NCBI GenBank assembly: GCA_021927905.1
Contig: BLLK01000062.1
Span: forward strand, 1,736,001 to 1,800,000
Source: Chaetoceros tenuissimus
Taxonomy: Eukaryota > Bacillariophyta > Thalassiosirophyceae > Chaetocerotales > Chaetocerotaceae
Length of the DNA: 64,000 nt
Reading direction: 5' to 3'
The position numbers and the translations under genes are program-made. Positions within the stretch are counted from its first letter, which is position 1; each line of letters starts with the position of its first letter. Under the pieces are notes generated by a model that saw nothing but the letters and a program-made list of their open reading frames with translations, was not told the origin of the DNA and searched no databases. Shown here piece after piece: positions 9,266 to 19,900 of the stretch.

Positions 9266-12200
9266 ATGCCATCATACAACCATCTCTCTCATTTCCTGGA
9301 ACTATCGCTTCATGACCATGCTGCTGCCAATGACAAGTCACTGTTCCTGAACGAAAAAGAACTTCCAGTCACAGATTTCACCATGCACTCCCTCTTTGGT
9401 ACTACACAATTCCCATCATGGAATGACACCCCTATCACGTCCCTACGAAAATACACTGCGATGCAAAGGATCCCCTTCCGGAATACTGGCCACTGCATCA
9501 TTCAACGAATCTTTAATCGCTATGCTTCTCCACTCATATTCTCCTCTGACTCTGCATATGATCATCGGACAAACACCACCGTTGCAGCGAGTATACTCAT
9601 GCATCTTGACACACACATTGAACAAGACGTGCTCAATATCTCACCAAAACCTGTCTTAATCCGCAACCACATCCTCGCACAATCATATGGCACATCCTTC
9701 ACAGACAATAACATGGGAGAATCTCATGCACTTACACTATCGTTAAATTCCTGCCCATTCAGAGCTCCGACAATCTTTCTCCTGGACTCTAGAATAGTCC
9801 TCCTCCAAGTTTTTCTTTACTTTCACCCTCACTCCAAGACCATAAGGGAACAGCTCCGTAAGCACATTCACACTACATCTATGCACCATTTCTCCGAGCT
9901 CAGTCATGCCCTCAAGTGCCACTGGCCGGATCCTTCTAGGCGTGCATCCAGAATCTCATATCCATCATCAGTACCACACCATGTTCGAAACCAATTTCTA
10001 GAAATTATTGAACAAGTAACCACAGATATTGGAGCCTCCAACTTTTGTAACCTAAATGTACCGTCGCCCACGGGTTCCCTGTTGGACCACGATGAAACCA
10101 TCACAGAAAATACGGTAGGGCTGCAAATTGGCCATCACTTCTTCCTCCATATTAACTCTCACCAACTCACAAACTATGGAAACATCCGCCAAAAGGACAC
10201 AGAAGCAGGACAGGTGGAGATTCCGCCCCAACCAAATTTTGCATTTGCCATGGCAAACACATGGGCAGATCGTGGAGCATCGAGAATGGCACACTCCCTC
10301 CAGGGTATCTTACCAGAAATAATATGCACTGATATCCCACATCCTCCAATCACTACGCTCCAATATACGTTCCACCATAATGCTCGTACCATTAACTCGG
10401 ATATCACAAAATACATGCATGATCAATTTGTAAACCATAACTATAAACTTGCTATTGAAGATCCAGCACAATGGTACCTTCAATTTAGCTGTTTCTTCTC
10501 TGATCCGCTGGGTACCTTTCATAATTCCATGACATTACGTAAAATAGCGCAAGAAAAAGCACACTCCCAAACCAGACTTGTCCAAATAGACAAAGACTAT
10601 AGACAATGCATGCAACAGCAATGCCATCCTACTGACAAGATGACCCCAAAACAATTCACCTCAACAATGCTACGATGCCCATTCTGTACACACTCAACTA
10701 TCCCTGCGTCAGCAGCCCACTACCATCTGGCATGCACGCATCGTCAGATCTCACACCAGCGTCACAAACTTCTTGAACCGATAAATGAAACGCTACAAAC
10801 CTTAGACCTCCTCACAACTTACATTATTGACGCCGTCCTGCCATCTAGACACCAACACAGATTCATACCGAGATTTACTCTCTTCCTTCGAGCAGCCATT
10901 CAAAATGCAACTCTTATCAAACCACTATCTGACCAAGACCAGCAGAAGTATGCTGACACTACAATATATCCTCCTTTTGCTGAAACAGGATACCCAACAA
11001 AGCCGCATTGGGCAGACAATCTCACAGTGCAAGACCCGTATGCACCCACCACTGCGCATTATACGCATCTCATGGGACCATCACATACTAACCCTACCTA
11101 CCCGGATGAACATACTGCAATAATTGCAATGCTAGGCCTGCTTCCTACCAATACTCATACTGCCATCGACTCATATCTCACAATGCTTGAATACAAATTC
11201 CAACAGGCGTTTCGTATCCACCAGTCACCCCAGGAAAGGATCGATGACATGCCTGTGACCATTGACATGATCATCAATCATCTTACGAGCAATTTTGCTG
11301 CCTCCAACCCCACAATTGCTCAAATGCTTACAGATGCTAAAACTCTCAAACCTCAGCCATCAACAATGCGGGACTACTGTGACTACTTAGTCCAACAGCT
11401 TCTCCAACAATTACAACATAAAGCCGAAACACTACAAACGAAGATTCAGTATGTCCTCAATAAGTATAAAACCGCGAAAATTACCCAATATAAAAAGAGT
11501 CTAAAAGATCCGGATCCATCGCCAACTCCAGCCACTAAACCTGCAGCTCCTAAGAAAGCAACAGTCAAACGAAAACGCAACCCATGTCAAGGGGTGTGGT
11601 GTACTCTCAAACAATTCGCTGCCATGCCTTATACCTTGACAGCCACCTCTGCCTCATGCTCCCAATGCAACCTTATGCAAGAAGCAGTCCAGCTTGCAAC
11701 TAAACTTATAGCCCAGCTCCTTAACCGGACATCAGCCATGGCCATAATATCACAATATACCCCTATTGCCCCACATCAAATGCATATACAAGTCATGGCA
11801 AACAATATAGCAACAAGCCCTGTACCCTTAGATGAAATAAGGGATATCATTTGTAACACTATTCCACTGACAACAGTGGCAGAAATCTCACCAAAACTAA
11901 ACTTCCTGCACCCTGACGATGCACAATACGATAAGCTGCAGCAGGAACTCCAAAACCTGGTCCTTCAGCATATAGCATACACTTGTCTCATCTCCACCAC
12001 ACCATCCCTTACTCATGAATTCCCATCGCTCCGTGATCCATATCACATTCATGAGATCCTAACTACAGCTGTCACAATGTGCATCTGTACTAAACCCAAA
12101 CCAAAGATCATTAATGATACACGCATTTGCACAAGGTGCTCTCATCTCACAGCACATAAACAAAGAAAGTCCCAGTGGAAACCCTCTGAAATGATCACAT

Positions 12201-13378
12201 GCATCTCCTGTGATTGAGTCCTGCACCACGTGCAATACCCAAATGAGCCTTGTGAGACATGCGTCCTAATGAGTGTCTTAATTCAACACAATCCGGCCAA
12301 CACATGGTATACACTAACGCATAGAACTACACCAAATATGAATACAGTGATCCATGAAACACCATATAGCTACCTTTGCTCCAGCATGCCGACGGCAGTA
12401 CCAATGGACCCAATGCCACCTGAGGAAATCTTCATCCAGTGTGCTGAACTCACCATGCCTGAACAATACCCACACACAGAGGATCCAGACTTTCACTTCC
12501 AAGATATGATGGACGACCAGCCATTTATAGGAAACAGAATCTACCCTCCAAGACCACCTCCAATAGCATTCCCGACGGAATATGCAGCACCAACTATCAA
12601 TTCACAACACTCAATAACAAACATTACAACCATCTATCATCCTGACAAGTTTCACAAGCCGCAGCCAGTATACTTATCATACAGCCGGCCAACCTTCCCT
12701 TTCTTTGACAATATTCCAAAATCAACATATGGCTATTACCCAGAGGCACACTTTGAATCCAACATTCCACACCTAGCACATGCTCTGCCACATCTCCATA
12801 TCAAAAAGATACCAATTGAGACGATCCATCCAATACCACAGGACCAACTACCTCGGTTTCATGATCTCCAAACAATCATCACATGGAGCTTCAAGGACTA
12901 CCCGAAAAGGGATCCCAATCAAAGCCTCGGACAGATTCCAGAAACTTTTCTTTTGACAATTTACCCCTCACTCCAAAATGACCCATTTCAAATAAGACTG
13001 TTCTTCTACCCTGGACCACAGGTAGACGACCTTCCACAGAATCAACTGCCTGACACGAGCGCCATCCACTTTCTTGATGTACCACCAAGGGAGTCCCCAA
13101 CACTCTATGTACTTGCAGTAATATATCACATAGCAACACTGCCTCCACAATGTGTCAATCTACAAACGTTAAAAGACTTTCGAATACTAAAACCACAAAA
13201 CATACGACACCTTAGCCAGGAAATGGCATACCTGCACGCACTACTTCTTGATAACAATTACCTAGAATCCATGACATGTATACAACCACCATGGTCCCTC
13301 TCAAATCAAAAAGCTAAAAATGACGAAATTCAAACGAAAAAATATACATATAAACAGGAATGGAATAGTCTTAGGTAA
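9266..13378 (+). pseudogene. Element ORF, copy 1, interrupted by an in-frame TGA
   Basis: Homologous throughout to the intact 1370-codon ORF of element copy 2. Here codon 984 is TGA instead of CGA (the difference gattgagt versus gatcgaga), giving a 983-aa upstream product. The remainder stays open in the same frame to the shared stop but has no ATG at its head. The truncated product keeps the RNase H-like region and the central CPFC zinc-finger-like motif, and loses the C-terminal Cys-pair region and everything after it. Other differences from copy 2 are a handful of substitutions. The stop is best read as decay after duplication. Confidence 0.7.
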
Positions 13379-13654
13379 CAAATCATTTAGAAGAGGTGCG
13401 GTACAAGTACCAAAACTCTTCCCCGGGAGCTTTCTGCGAAAGTAACCGGGACAACCACCAGGTCACAGATAGGACTACCGAGTCCATCTGTGATCATGGT
13501 CACACTGGTTGAAAGACCAGTGCGATCTCGGTCCCGCAGCGTACTGTGTTAACACCTTTTATCGCTGCCTGAAACAACGGCATGATAGCGTGACCGGTGA
13601 TAGTACGTCCATGGATAAATAGAAAGATAACCTAAACCTAAACCTAAACCTAAA
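13379..13654 (+). repeat. Element copy 1 3' UTR with hairpins and (CCTAAA)n tail
   Basis: Three strong stem-loops can be drawn directly: 13422-13450 (CCCGG/CCGGG enclosing CTTTC/GAAAG), 13463-13493 (8-bp TCACAGAT/ATCTGTGA plus 5-bp GGACT/AGTCC, tetraloop ACCG) and 13503-13522 (7-bp CACTGGT/ACCAGTG). A weaker one is at 13563-13590. From 13631 CCTAAA is repeated four times plus CCT to the junction. The TRM11 5' flank follows from 13655. Structured 3' ends with short tandem tails are typical of LINEs whose RT recognises its own RNA. Confidence 0.75.
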
Positions 13655-13968
13655 CCTTTCTTGCTACAAAAATGTAAAATACTGGTAAATATTACTTCTT
13701 TTATTAAAAATTGTATAACGTAGTAGATGAAGGAATTAGTTTCAAATTTAAAACTTGGTATGGTACAACTTGTTATTCTTCGTCATTGTTTCAAACGAGT
13801 AGCTAGAGTAGATGAAACAGGTTATGGTCGTACGCACACCCCAGCCATCCAAAACAAAAAACACAACATTCAAATACAAAATGTGATTGCTTGAAAATAA
13901 TCCATTCATCTGGTGACATACATTGAAGAATCATTTTCTCCTTTTGGAGTATTGTAAATAATTGAAGC

Positions 13969-15582
13969 ATGAGCATTGAAAGTAATGGTAGTCGCTACAA
14001 CATTCTGATTGAATTTGTGCATAGGCATCTAGACTTCCAACGACCTGAATTGGATGCTGTTCTTTCTATGCATGATATTCAAATAGGAAGAGATTGTACC
14101 ACAATTGAACTACCGGCTTCAGTAGAAAAGGTTGAAAACTATAGGCCATTCCTTATACTTTCATTTGACTACGAATATGCAAAGGATAAATTCAATCTGA
14201 ATGATGAGGGCGAAGTTTTGAGAAATGATTTGTCGAGATTTTCTTTTATTCAGAAAAATAAGCCAACAATTGCTTCAGTACTTGCTAGGTGTACTTTGAT
14301 AAGAAGTGCCACCGAGCTGTGGGGTGCAGGGAAATGTTTTGCAACTTGTATCAGCAATATGAAAGAAATGTCAAATGGTATAGTGGGAAAGAAAATAGTG
14401 TCGAAATGCATGAAAGATGATAGTTCATGGAAAATGACAGTTCATACGCTTGGTACGAAGTTTAATAGGGATGAGCAAAACGAAATGCGTATGAAATTCT
14501 CATTCCTCAATTTTCCTGGAAAGGTTCAGATGGAAAATCCCACAAATGAATTCCTACTTATAAGGGAGGTTGAACTAGATCATAATGGAGCTTTGGTTTA
14601 CGAGAAAGACAATTCTAGACCACCATTGGCAGTTTTCTTTGGAAGAGTTCTTGGTGGTATTCGAGATTGGAGAGCCAAAGGGAGACTAGAACAATTTAGT
14701 TTGAAGAAAAGAAATTATTTAGGTCCAACAAGTATGGATTCAGAGCTTTCCCTCATCATGACAAATTTTGCTCTCGTCCAAAATGGATCCTTTTGTTTTG
14801 AACCTTTTGTTGGAACAGGATCTATACTTTTGACTTGTGGATTACGTGGAGGGTATTGCGTCGGGACTGACATTGATATTCGTGTTTTGAGAGGTAGAAG
14901 TGAAGATGAAAATGTCTATGAAAACTTCAAACAATACAACTTACCTAGGCCAGATCTTGTCAGGAGCGACAATGCAATTTATCATAGACATTATGTAACA
15001 CCAACCCCATTATATGACGCAATTGTCACGGATCCACCATATGGTATCAGAGCTGGAGCTCGCAAAACAGGTACAAAAAATAGAGAGATTCGTGCTGTCG
15101 CTGAAGATATGAGACATGATCACATTGCACAAACTCAAGTTTACGAAGTATCTGATGTCATGGGAGATTTACTGGACGTGTCCTCTCGTACCCTCAAACT
15201 TGGTGGAAGACTTGTGTATATCATTCCATCAATGACAGATTTCGATGAAAAAACAGACTTACCACAGCATGACTGCTTAGAGATTGTCAATATATGTTAT
15301 CAACCATTACAGACGGAGCTTGGTCGCCGTGTAGTAACTATGCAAAAAGTGCAAGAATATGACCCTTCGAAACGGAAAAAATATCTTTCTAAAGTTTGGG
15401 TAAATGGTCCCGAGTCTGCAGAGAAATGCGCAAGAATCAGAGAGCGATTGTTAGAAGCTGCAAAACTTAAGCCTGATTATGAAGAAAAGGCCGCATATAG
15501 AAAGAAGAGGCGCAAAGAGACCAAAGAGGCAAAAAAACTTGCAAAACAACAAAAGCAACGTGAAAAACAAATTACTAAATAA
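13969..15582 (+). CDS. TRMT11: TRM11-like tRNA (guanine-N2-)-methyltransferase, copy 2
   Basis: A 537-aa copy, complete, with the SAM motif FEPFVGTGSIL and the catalytic DPPYG intact. It carries QTELGRR and Asn324 like copy 3, but shares the 5'-proximal silent positions of copy 1, so it is a mosaic of the two. Unique changes include Ser-to-Pro in the tail (KLKPDYEE). The whole 5' flank of about 314 bases is present behind the element tail. Function as for copy 1: m2G10 formation in tRNA with a TRM112 partner (family knowledge). Confidence 0.85.
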   Translation: MSIESNGSRYNILIEFVHRHLDFQRPELDAVLSMHDIQIGRDCTTIELPASVEKVENYRPFLILSFDYEYAKDKFNLNDEGEVLRNDLSRFSFIQKNKPTIASVLARCTLIRSATELWGAGKCFATCISNMKEMSNGIVGKKIVSKCMKDDSSWKMTVHTLGTKFNRDEQNEMRMKFSFLNFPGKVQMENPTNEFLLIREVELDHNGALVYEKDNSRPPLAVFFGRVLGGIRDWRAKGRLEQFSLKKRNYLGPTSMDSELSLIMTNFALVQNGSFCFEPFVGTGSILLTCGLRGGYCVGTDIDIRVLRGRSEDENVYENFKQYNLPRPDLVRSDNAIYHRHYVTPTPLYDAIVTDPPYGIRAGARKTGTKNREIRAVAEDMRHDHIAQTQVYEVSDVMGDLLDVSSRTLKLGGRLVYIIPSMTDFDEKTDLPQHDCLEIVNICYQPLQTELGRRVVTMQKVQEYDPSKRKKYLSKVWVNGPESAEKCARIRERLLEAAKLKPDYEEKAAYRKKRRKETKEAKKLAKQQKQREKQITK

Positions 15583-15624
15583 AATTTTGCCCAATTTAGT
15601 ATCCCAATTCTAAAGCCATCTAAG

Positions 15625-16836
15625 CTAGCTTCTTGTGATTGCCATCAAATCCCGTTGCTTCAAAGCCTTCTTCGCTAAATCTTTCCTGTACTGGCGCACA
15701 ATTGTTGATTCGTAAAGGTGTTTCAACTTCCCATTGGTACATGATAGTAATCCACCATACATTATGCTTCTATTATTCTTTTTGTTTTGAAAGGCGTCGT
15801 TACAACCCTCTAACATTGTCAGAACTTCATCCACGTTCCAGTTAGTGTCGCCATCTTCTCCAAAACTTTTGATATTGCTTTGTTGTAGGCCATCAGTTAC
15901 ATGGCGAAATGCACATTCTCCACAAAGGAGAGTTGCATGTGAAACACTAGCCCAAAGAATTTTTACACTTGGCGTTTCACCGTCAAATCTTCCACAGTCG
16001 CAGCAGCGTTCATTTCCTGGTAAGAGCTTTACAATACTGAGCAAATTCTTCATAGAAGTGTCCAAAAGGTGGCTATTGGATGAATCCTCTTTGAGTTGAG
16101 TTACTGCTGCTAGAAAAGGAGAAATACCTTGTTCTTCACTTTTCGATGAAGGCTTGAATCCTATCAAGTTGTTTTCTCTTTCGATATCGCACATGAAGGA
16201 TATATCATTTGTTGGCTTGTACTTCAGACTATCTTCTTGTACCATTGGTCTCAATGGGTCTTTGCGATTCGGGGCTATTTTTGATCTTCTCCTTAATGCG
16301 ATGATATCTCTGCAATGTTCCATCCAGGCATCAAAGTCTTTAAATGATGAAGGTGGCCTATCGTCAGGATAGTGAGGTCGTAGTTCTTTCTGGATTGATT
16401 CTATTGATACATATCTCGAGTAAGATTTCTTCCCTTTGCTACTGGTGAAAGATTTGACCGAAGCTGACGATGAAAATTTTGTTTTCTTCTCCACATCCAC
16501 TTTCTCTGGAACTTCCATGGGATTAATTCGCTCGTTTGATCTAGGCTTAAACATAGATGCATGATCACTGTCATTGAAAAAGGGGGAAACGTGCTTCGGT
16601 CCTGATGTCAACAGATTCATATCACTACTGCTTCTTATCCTCGAGCTACTTCGTCTACTTAGTTTTGATGTCCTTCTTTCCTGCTTCAGTCTTGGCAAAC
16701 TATCAAAGGCCATTGAGTTCATCGCGATTTTAAAATCCCTCTGAGATGGGCCTTGCCGATCCTGGTTCAATGATCTTACTCCATTGTCTTTAGCTTGTAT
16801 AGACGCAAAATCATGAAATGATTTCGAAACATTCAT
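15625..16836 (-). pseudogene. 5'-truncated ArfGAP-like gene, copy 2
   Basis: A 403-codon fragment with the same 5' breakpoint against the element as copy 1. In addition, an 18-base deletion removes six residues (SYILKQ) at the end of the zinc-finger domain's last helix; reading frame is kept. The N-terminal 331 residues and native promoter are absent, so it is probably non-functional. Confidence 0.8.
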
Positions 16837-16905
16837 TCCCCGCGAAGTTCCATTGAAATATCGTTCAAACGTCGCCTCCTACTGCAAACAGCTTCGAGAG
16901 AACTC

Positions 16906-19900
16906 ATGCCATCATACAACCATCTCTCTCATTTCCTGGAACTATCGCTTCATGACCATGCTGCTGCCAATGACAAGTCACTGTTCCTGAACGAAAAAGA
17001 ACTTCCAGTCACAGATTTCACCATGCACTCCCTCTTTGGTACTACACAATTCCCATCATGGAATGACACCCCTATCACGTCCCTACGAAAATACACTGCG
17101 ATGCAAAGGATCCCCTTCCGGAATACTGGCCACTGCATCATTCAACGAATCTTTAATCGCTATGCTTCTCCACTCATATTCTCCTCTGACTCTGCATATG
17201 ATCATCGGACAAACACCACCGTTGCAGCGAGTATACTCATGCATCTTGACACACACATTGAACAAGACGTGCTCAATATCTCACCAAAACCTGTCTTAAT
17301 CCGCAACCACATCCTCGCACAATCATATGGCACATCCTTCACAGACAATAACATGGGAGAATCTCATGCACTTACACTATCGTTAAATTCCTGCCCATTC
17401 AGAGCTCCGACAATCTTTCTCCTGGACTCTAGAATAGTCCTCCTCCAAGTTTTTCTTTACTTTCACCCTCACTCCAAGACCATAAGGGAACAGCTCCGTA
17501 AGCACATTCACACTACATCTATGCACCATTTCTCCGAGCTCAGTCATGCCCTCAAGTGCCACTGGCCGGATCCTTCTAGGCGTGCATCCAGAATCTCATA
17601 TCCATCATCAGTACCACACCATGTTCGAAACCAATTTCTAGAAATTATTGAACAAGTAACCACAGATATTGGAGCCTCCAACTTTTGTAACCTAAATGTA
17701 CCGTCGCCCACGGGTTCCCTGTTGGACCACGATGAAACCATCACAGAAAATACGGTAGGGCTGCAAATTGGCCATCACTTCTTCCTCCATATTAACTCTC
17801 ACCAACTCACAAACTATGGAAACATCCGCCAAAAGGACACAGAAGCAGGACAGGTGGAGATTCCGCCCCAACCAAATTTTGCATTTGCCATGGCAAACAC
17901 ATGGGCAGATCGTGGAGCATCGAGAATGGCACACTCCCTCCAGGGTATCTTACCAGAAATAATATGCACTGATATCCCACATCCTCCAATCACTACGCTC
18001 CAATATACGTTCCACCATAATGCTCGTACCATTAACTCGGATATCACAAAATACATGCATGATCAATTTGTAAACCATAACTATAAACTTGCTATTGAAG
18101 ATCCAGCACAATGGTACCTTCAATTTAGCTGTTTCTTCTCTGATCCGCTGGGTACCTTTCATAATTCCACGACATTACGTAAAATAGAGCAAGAAAAAGC
18201 ACACTCCCAAACCAGACTTGTCCAAATAGACAAAGACTATAGACAATGCATGCAACAGCAATGCCATCCTACTGACAAGATGACCCCAAAACAATTCACC
18301 TCAACAATGCTACAATGCCCATTCTGTACACACTCAACTATCCCTGCGTCAGCAGCCCACTACCATCTGGCATGCACGCATCGTCAGATCTCACACCAGC
18401 GTCACAAACTTCTTGAACCGATAAATGAAACGCTACAAACCTTAGACCTCCTCACAACTTACATTATTGACGCCGTCCTGCCATCTAGACACCAACACAG
18501 ATTCATACCGAGATTTACTCTCTTCCTTCGAGCAGCCATTCAAAATGCAACTCTTATCAAACCACTATCTGACCAAGACCAGCAGAAGTATGCTGACACT
18601 ACAATATATCCTCCTTTTGCTGAAACAGGATACCCAACAAAGCCGCATTGGGCAGACAATCTCACAGTGCAAGACCCGTATGCACCCACCACTGCGCATT
18701 ATACGCATCTCATGGGACCATCACATACTAACCCTACCTACCCGGATGAACATACTGCAATAATTGCAATGCTAGGCCTGCTTCCTACCAATACTCATAC
18801 TGCCATCGACTCATATCTCACAATGCTTGAATACAAATTCCAACAGGCGTTTCGTATCCACCAGTCACCCCAGGAAAGGATCGATGACATGCCTGTGACC
18901 ATTGACATGATCATCAATCATCTTACGAGCAATTCTGCTGCCTCCAACCCCACAATTGCTCAAATGCTTACAGATGCTAAAACTCTCAAACCTCAGCCAT
19001 CAACAATGCGGGACTACTGTGACTACTTAGTCCAACAGCTTCTCCAACAATTACAACATAAAGCCAAAACACTACAAACGAAGATTCAGTATGTCCTCAA
19101 TAAGTATAAAACCGCGAAAATTACCCAATATAAAAAGAGTCTAAAAGATCCGGATCCATCGCCAACTCCAGCCACTAAACCTGCAGCTCCTAAGAAAGCA
19201 ACAGTCAAACGAAAACGCAACCCATGTCAAGGGGTGTGGTGTACTCTCAAACAATTCGCTGCCATGCCTTATACCTTGACAGCCACCTCTGCCTCATGCT
19301 CCCAATGCAACCTTATGCAAGAAGCAGTCCAGCTTGCAACTAAACTTATAGCCCAGCTCCTTAACCGGACATCAGCCATGGCCATAATATCACAATATAC
19401 CCCTATTGCCCCACATCAAATGCATATACGAGTCATGGCAAACAATATAGCAACAAGCCCTGTACCCTTAGATGAAATAAGGGATATCATTTGTAACACT
19501 ATTCCACTGACAACAGTGGCAGAAATCTCACCAAAACTAAACTTCCTGCACCCTGACGATGCACAATACGATAAGCCGCAGCAGGAACTCCAAAACCTGG
19601 TCCTTCAGCATATAGCATACACTTGTCTCATCTCCACCACACCATCCCTTACTCATGAATTCCCATCGCTCCGTGATCCATATCACATTCATGAGATCCT
19701 AACTACAGCTGTCACAATGTGCATCTGTACTAAACCCAAACCAAAGATCATTAATGATACACGCATTTGCACAAGGTGCTCTCATCTCACAGCACATAAA
19801 CAAAGAAAGTCCCAGTGGAAACCCTCTGAAATGATCACATGCATCTCCTGTGATCGAGACCTGCACCACGTGCAATACCCAAATGAGCCTTGTGAGACAT

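Larger units (their letters stand above)
9228..13654 (+). mobile_element. Foreign element copy 1: non-LTR-retrotransposon-like, 5'-truncated, telomere-like tail
   Basis: 4427 bases inserted between the broken ArfGAP-like gene and a second copy of the TRM11 5' flank. The content is one long plus-strand ORF (interrupted in this copy), a ~250-base 3' UTR with several perfect hairpins, and a tail of four and a half CCTAAA repeats. The coding strand is strikingly C- and A-rich and G-poor, unlike the neighbouring diatom genes. The ORF begins with an RNase H-like fold, normally found downstream of reverse transcriptase, while no RT is present, which fits a 5'-truncated LINE. At the 3' junction the last CCT is shared between tail and target. 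No terminal repeats or short target-site duplication are visible. A different mobile or viral origin is possible. Confidence 0.6.
13655..16867. repeat. Host direct repeat copy R2 (3.21 kb)
   Basis: Second copy of the TRM11 plus partial ArfGAP segment. It has an 18-bp in-frame deletion in the ArfGAP fragment and retains the Glu codon missing from R1. Bounded by element copy 1 on the left and element copy 2 on the right, both with the same junctions as elsewhere. Confidence 0.9.

Noticed and set aside
12230-13378. Separate 382-codon gene downstream of the stop in element copy 1
   Set aside because: It is the continuation of the same frame after a nonsense change; it begins with GTG, and the intact copy 2 shows one continuous ORF.
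9266-13378. Element as a Helitron or DNA transposon
   Set aside because: No Rep/helicase, transposase DDE pattern, terminal inverted repeats or characteristic Helitron 3' end (CTRR after a hairpin) was seen; the tail is a simple repeat instead.
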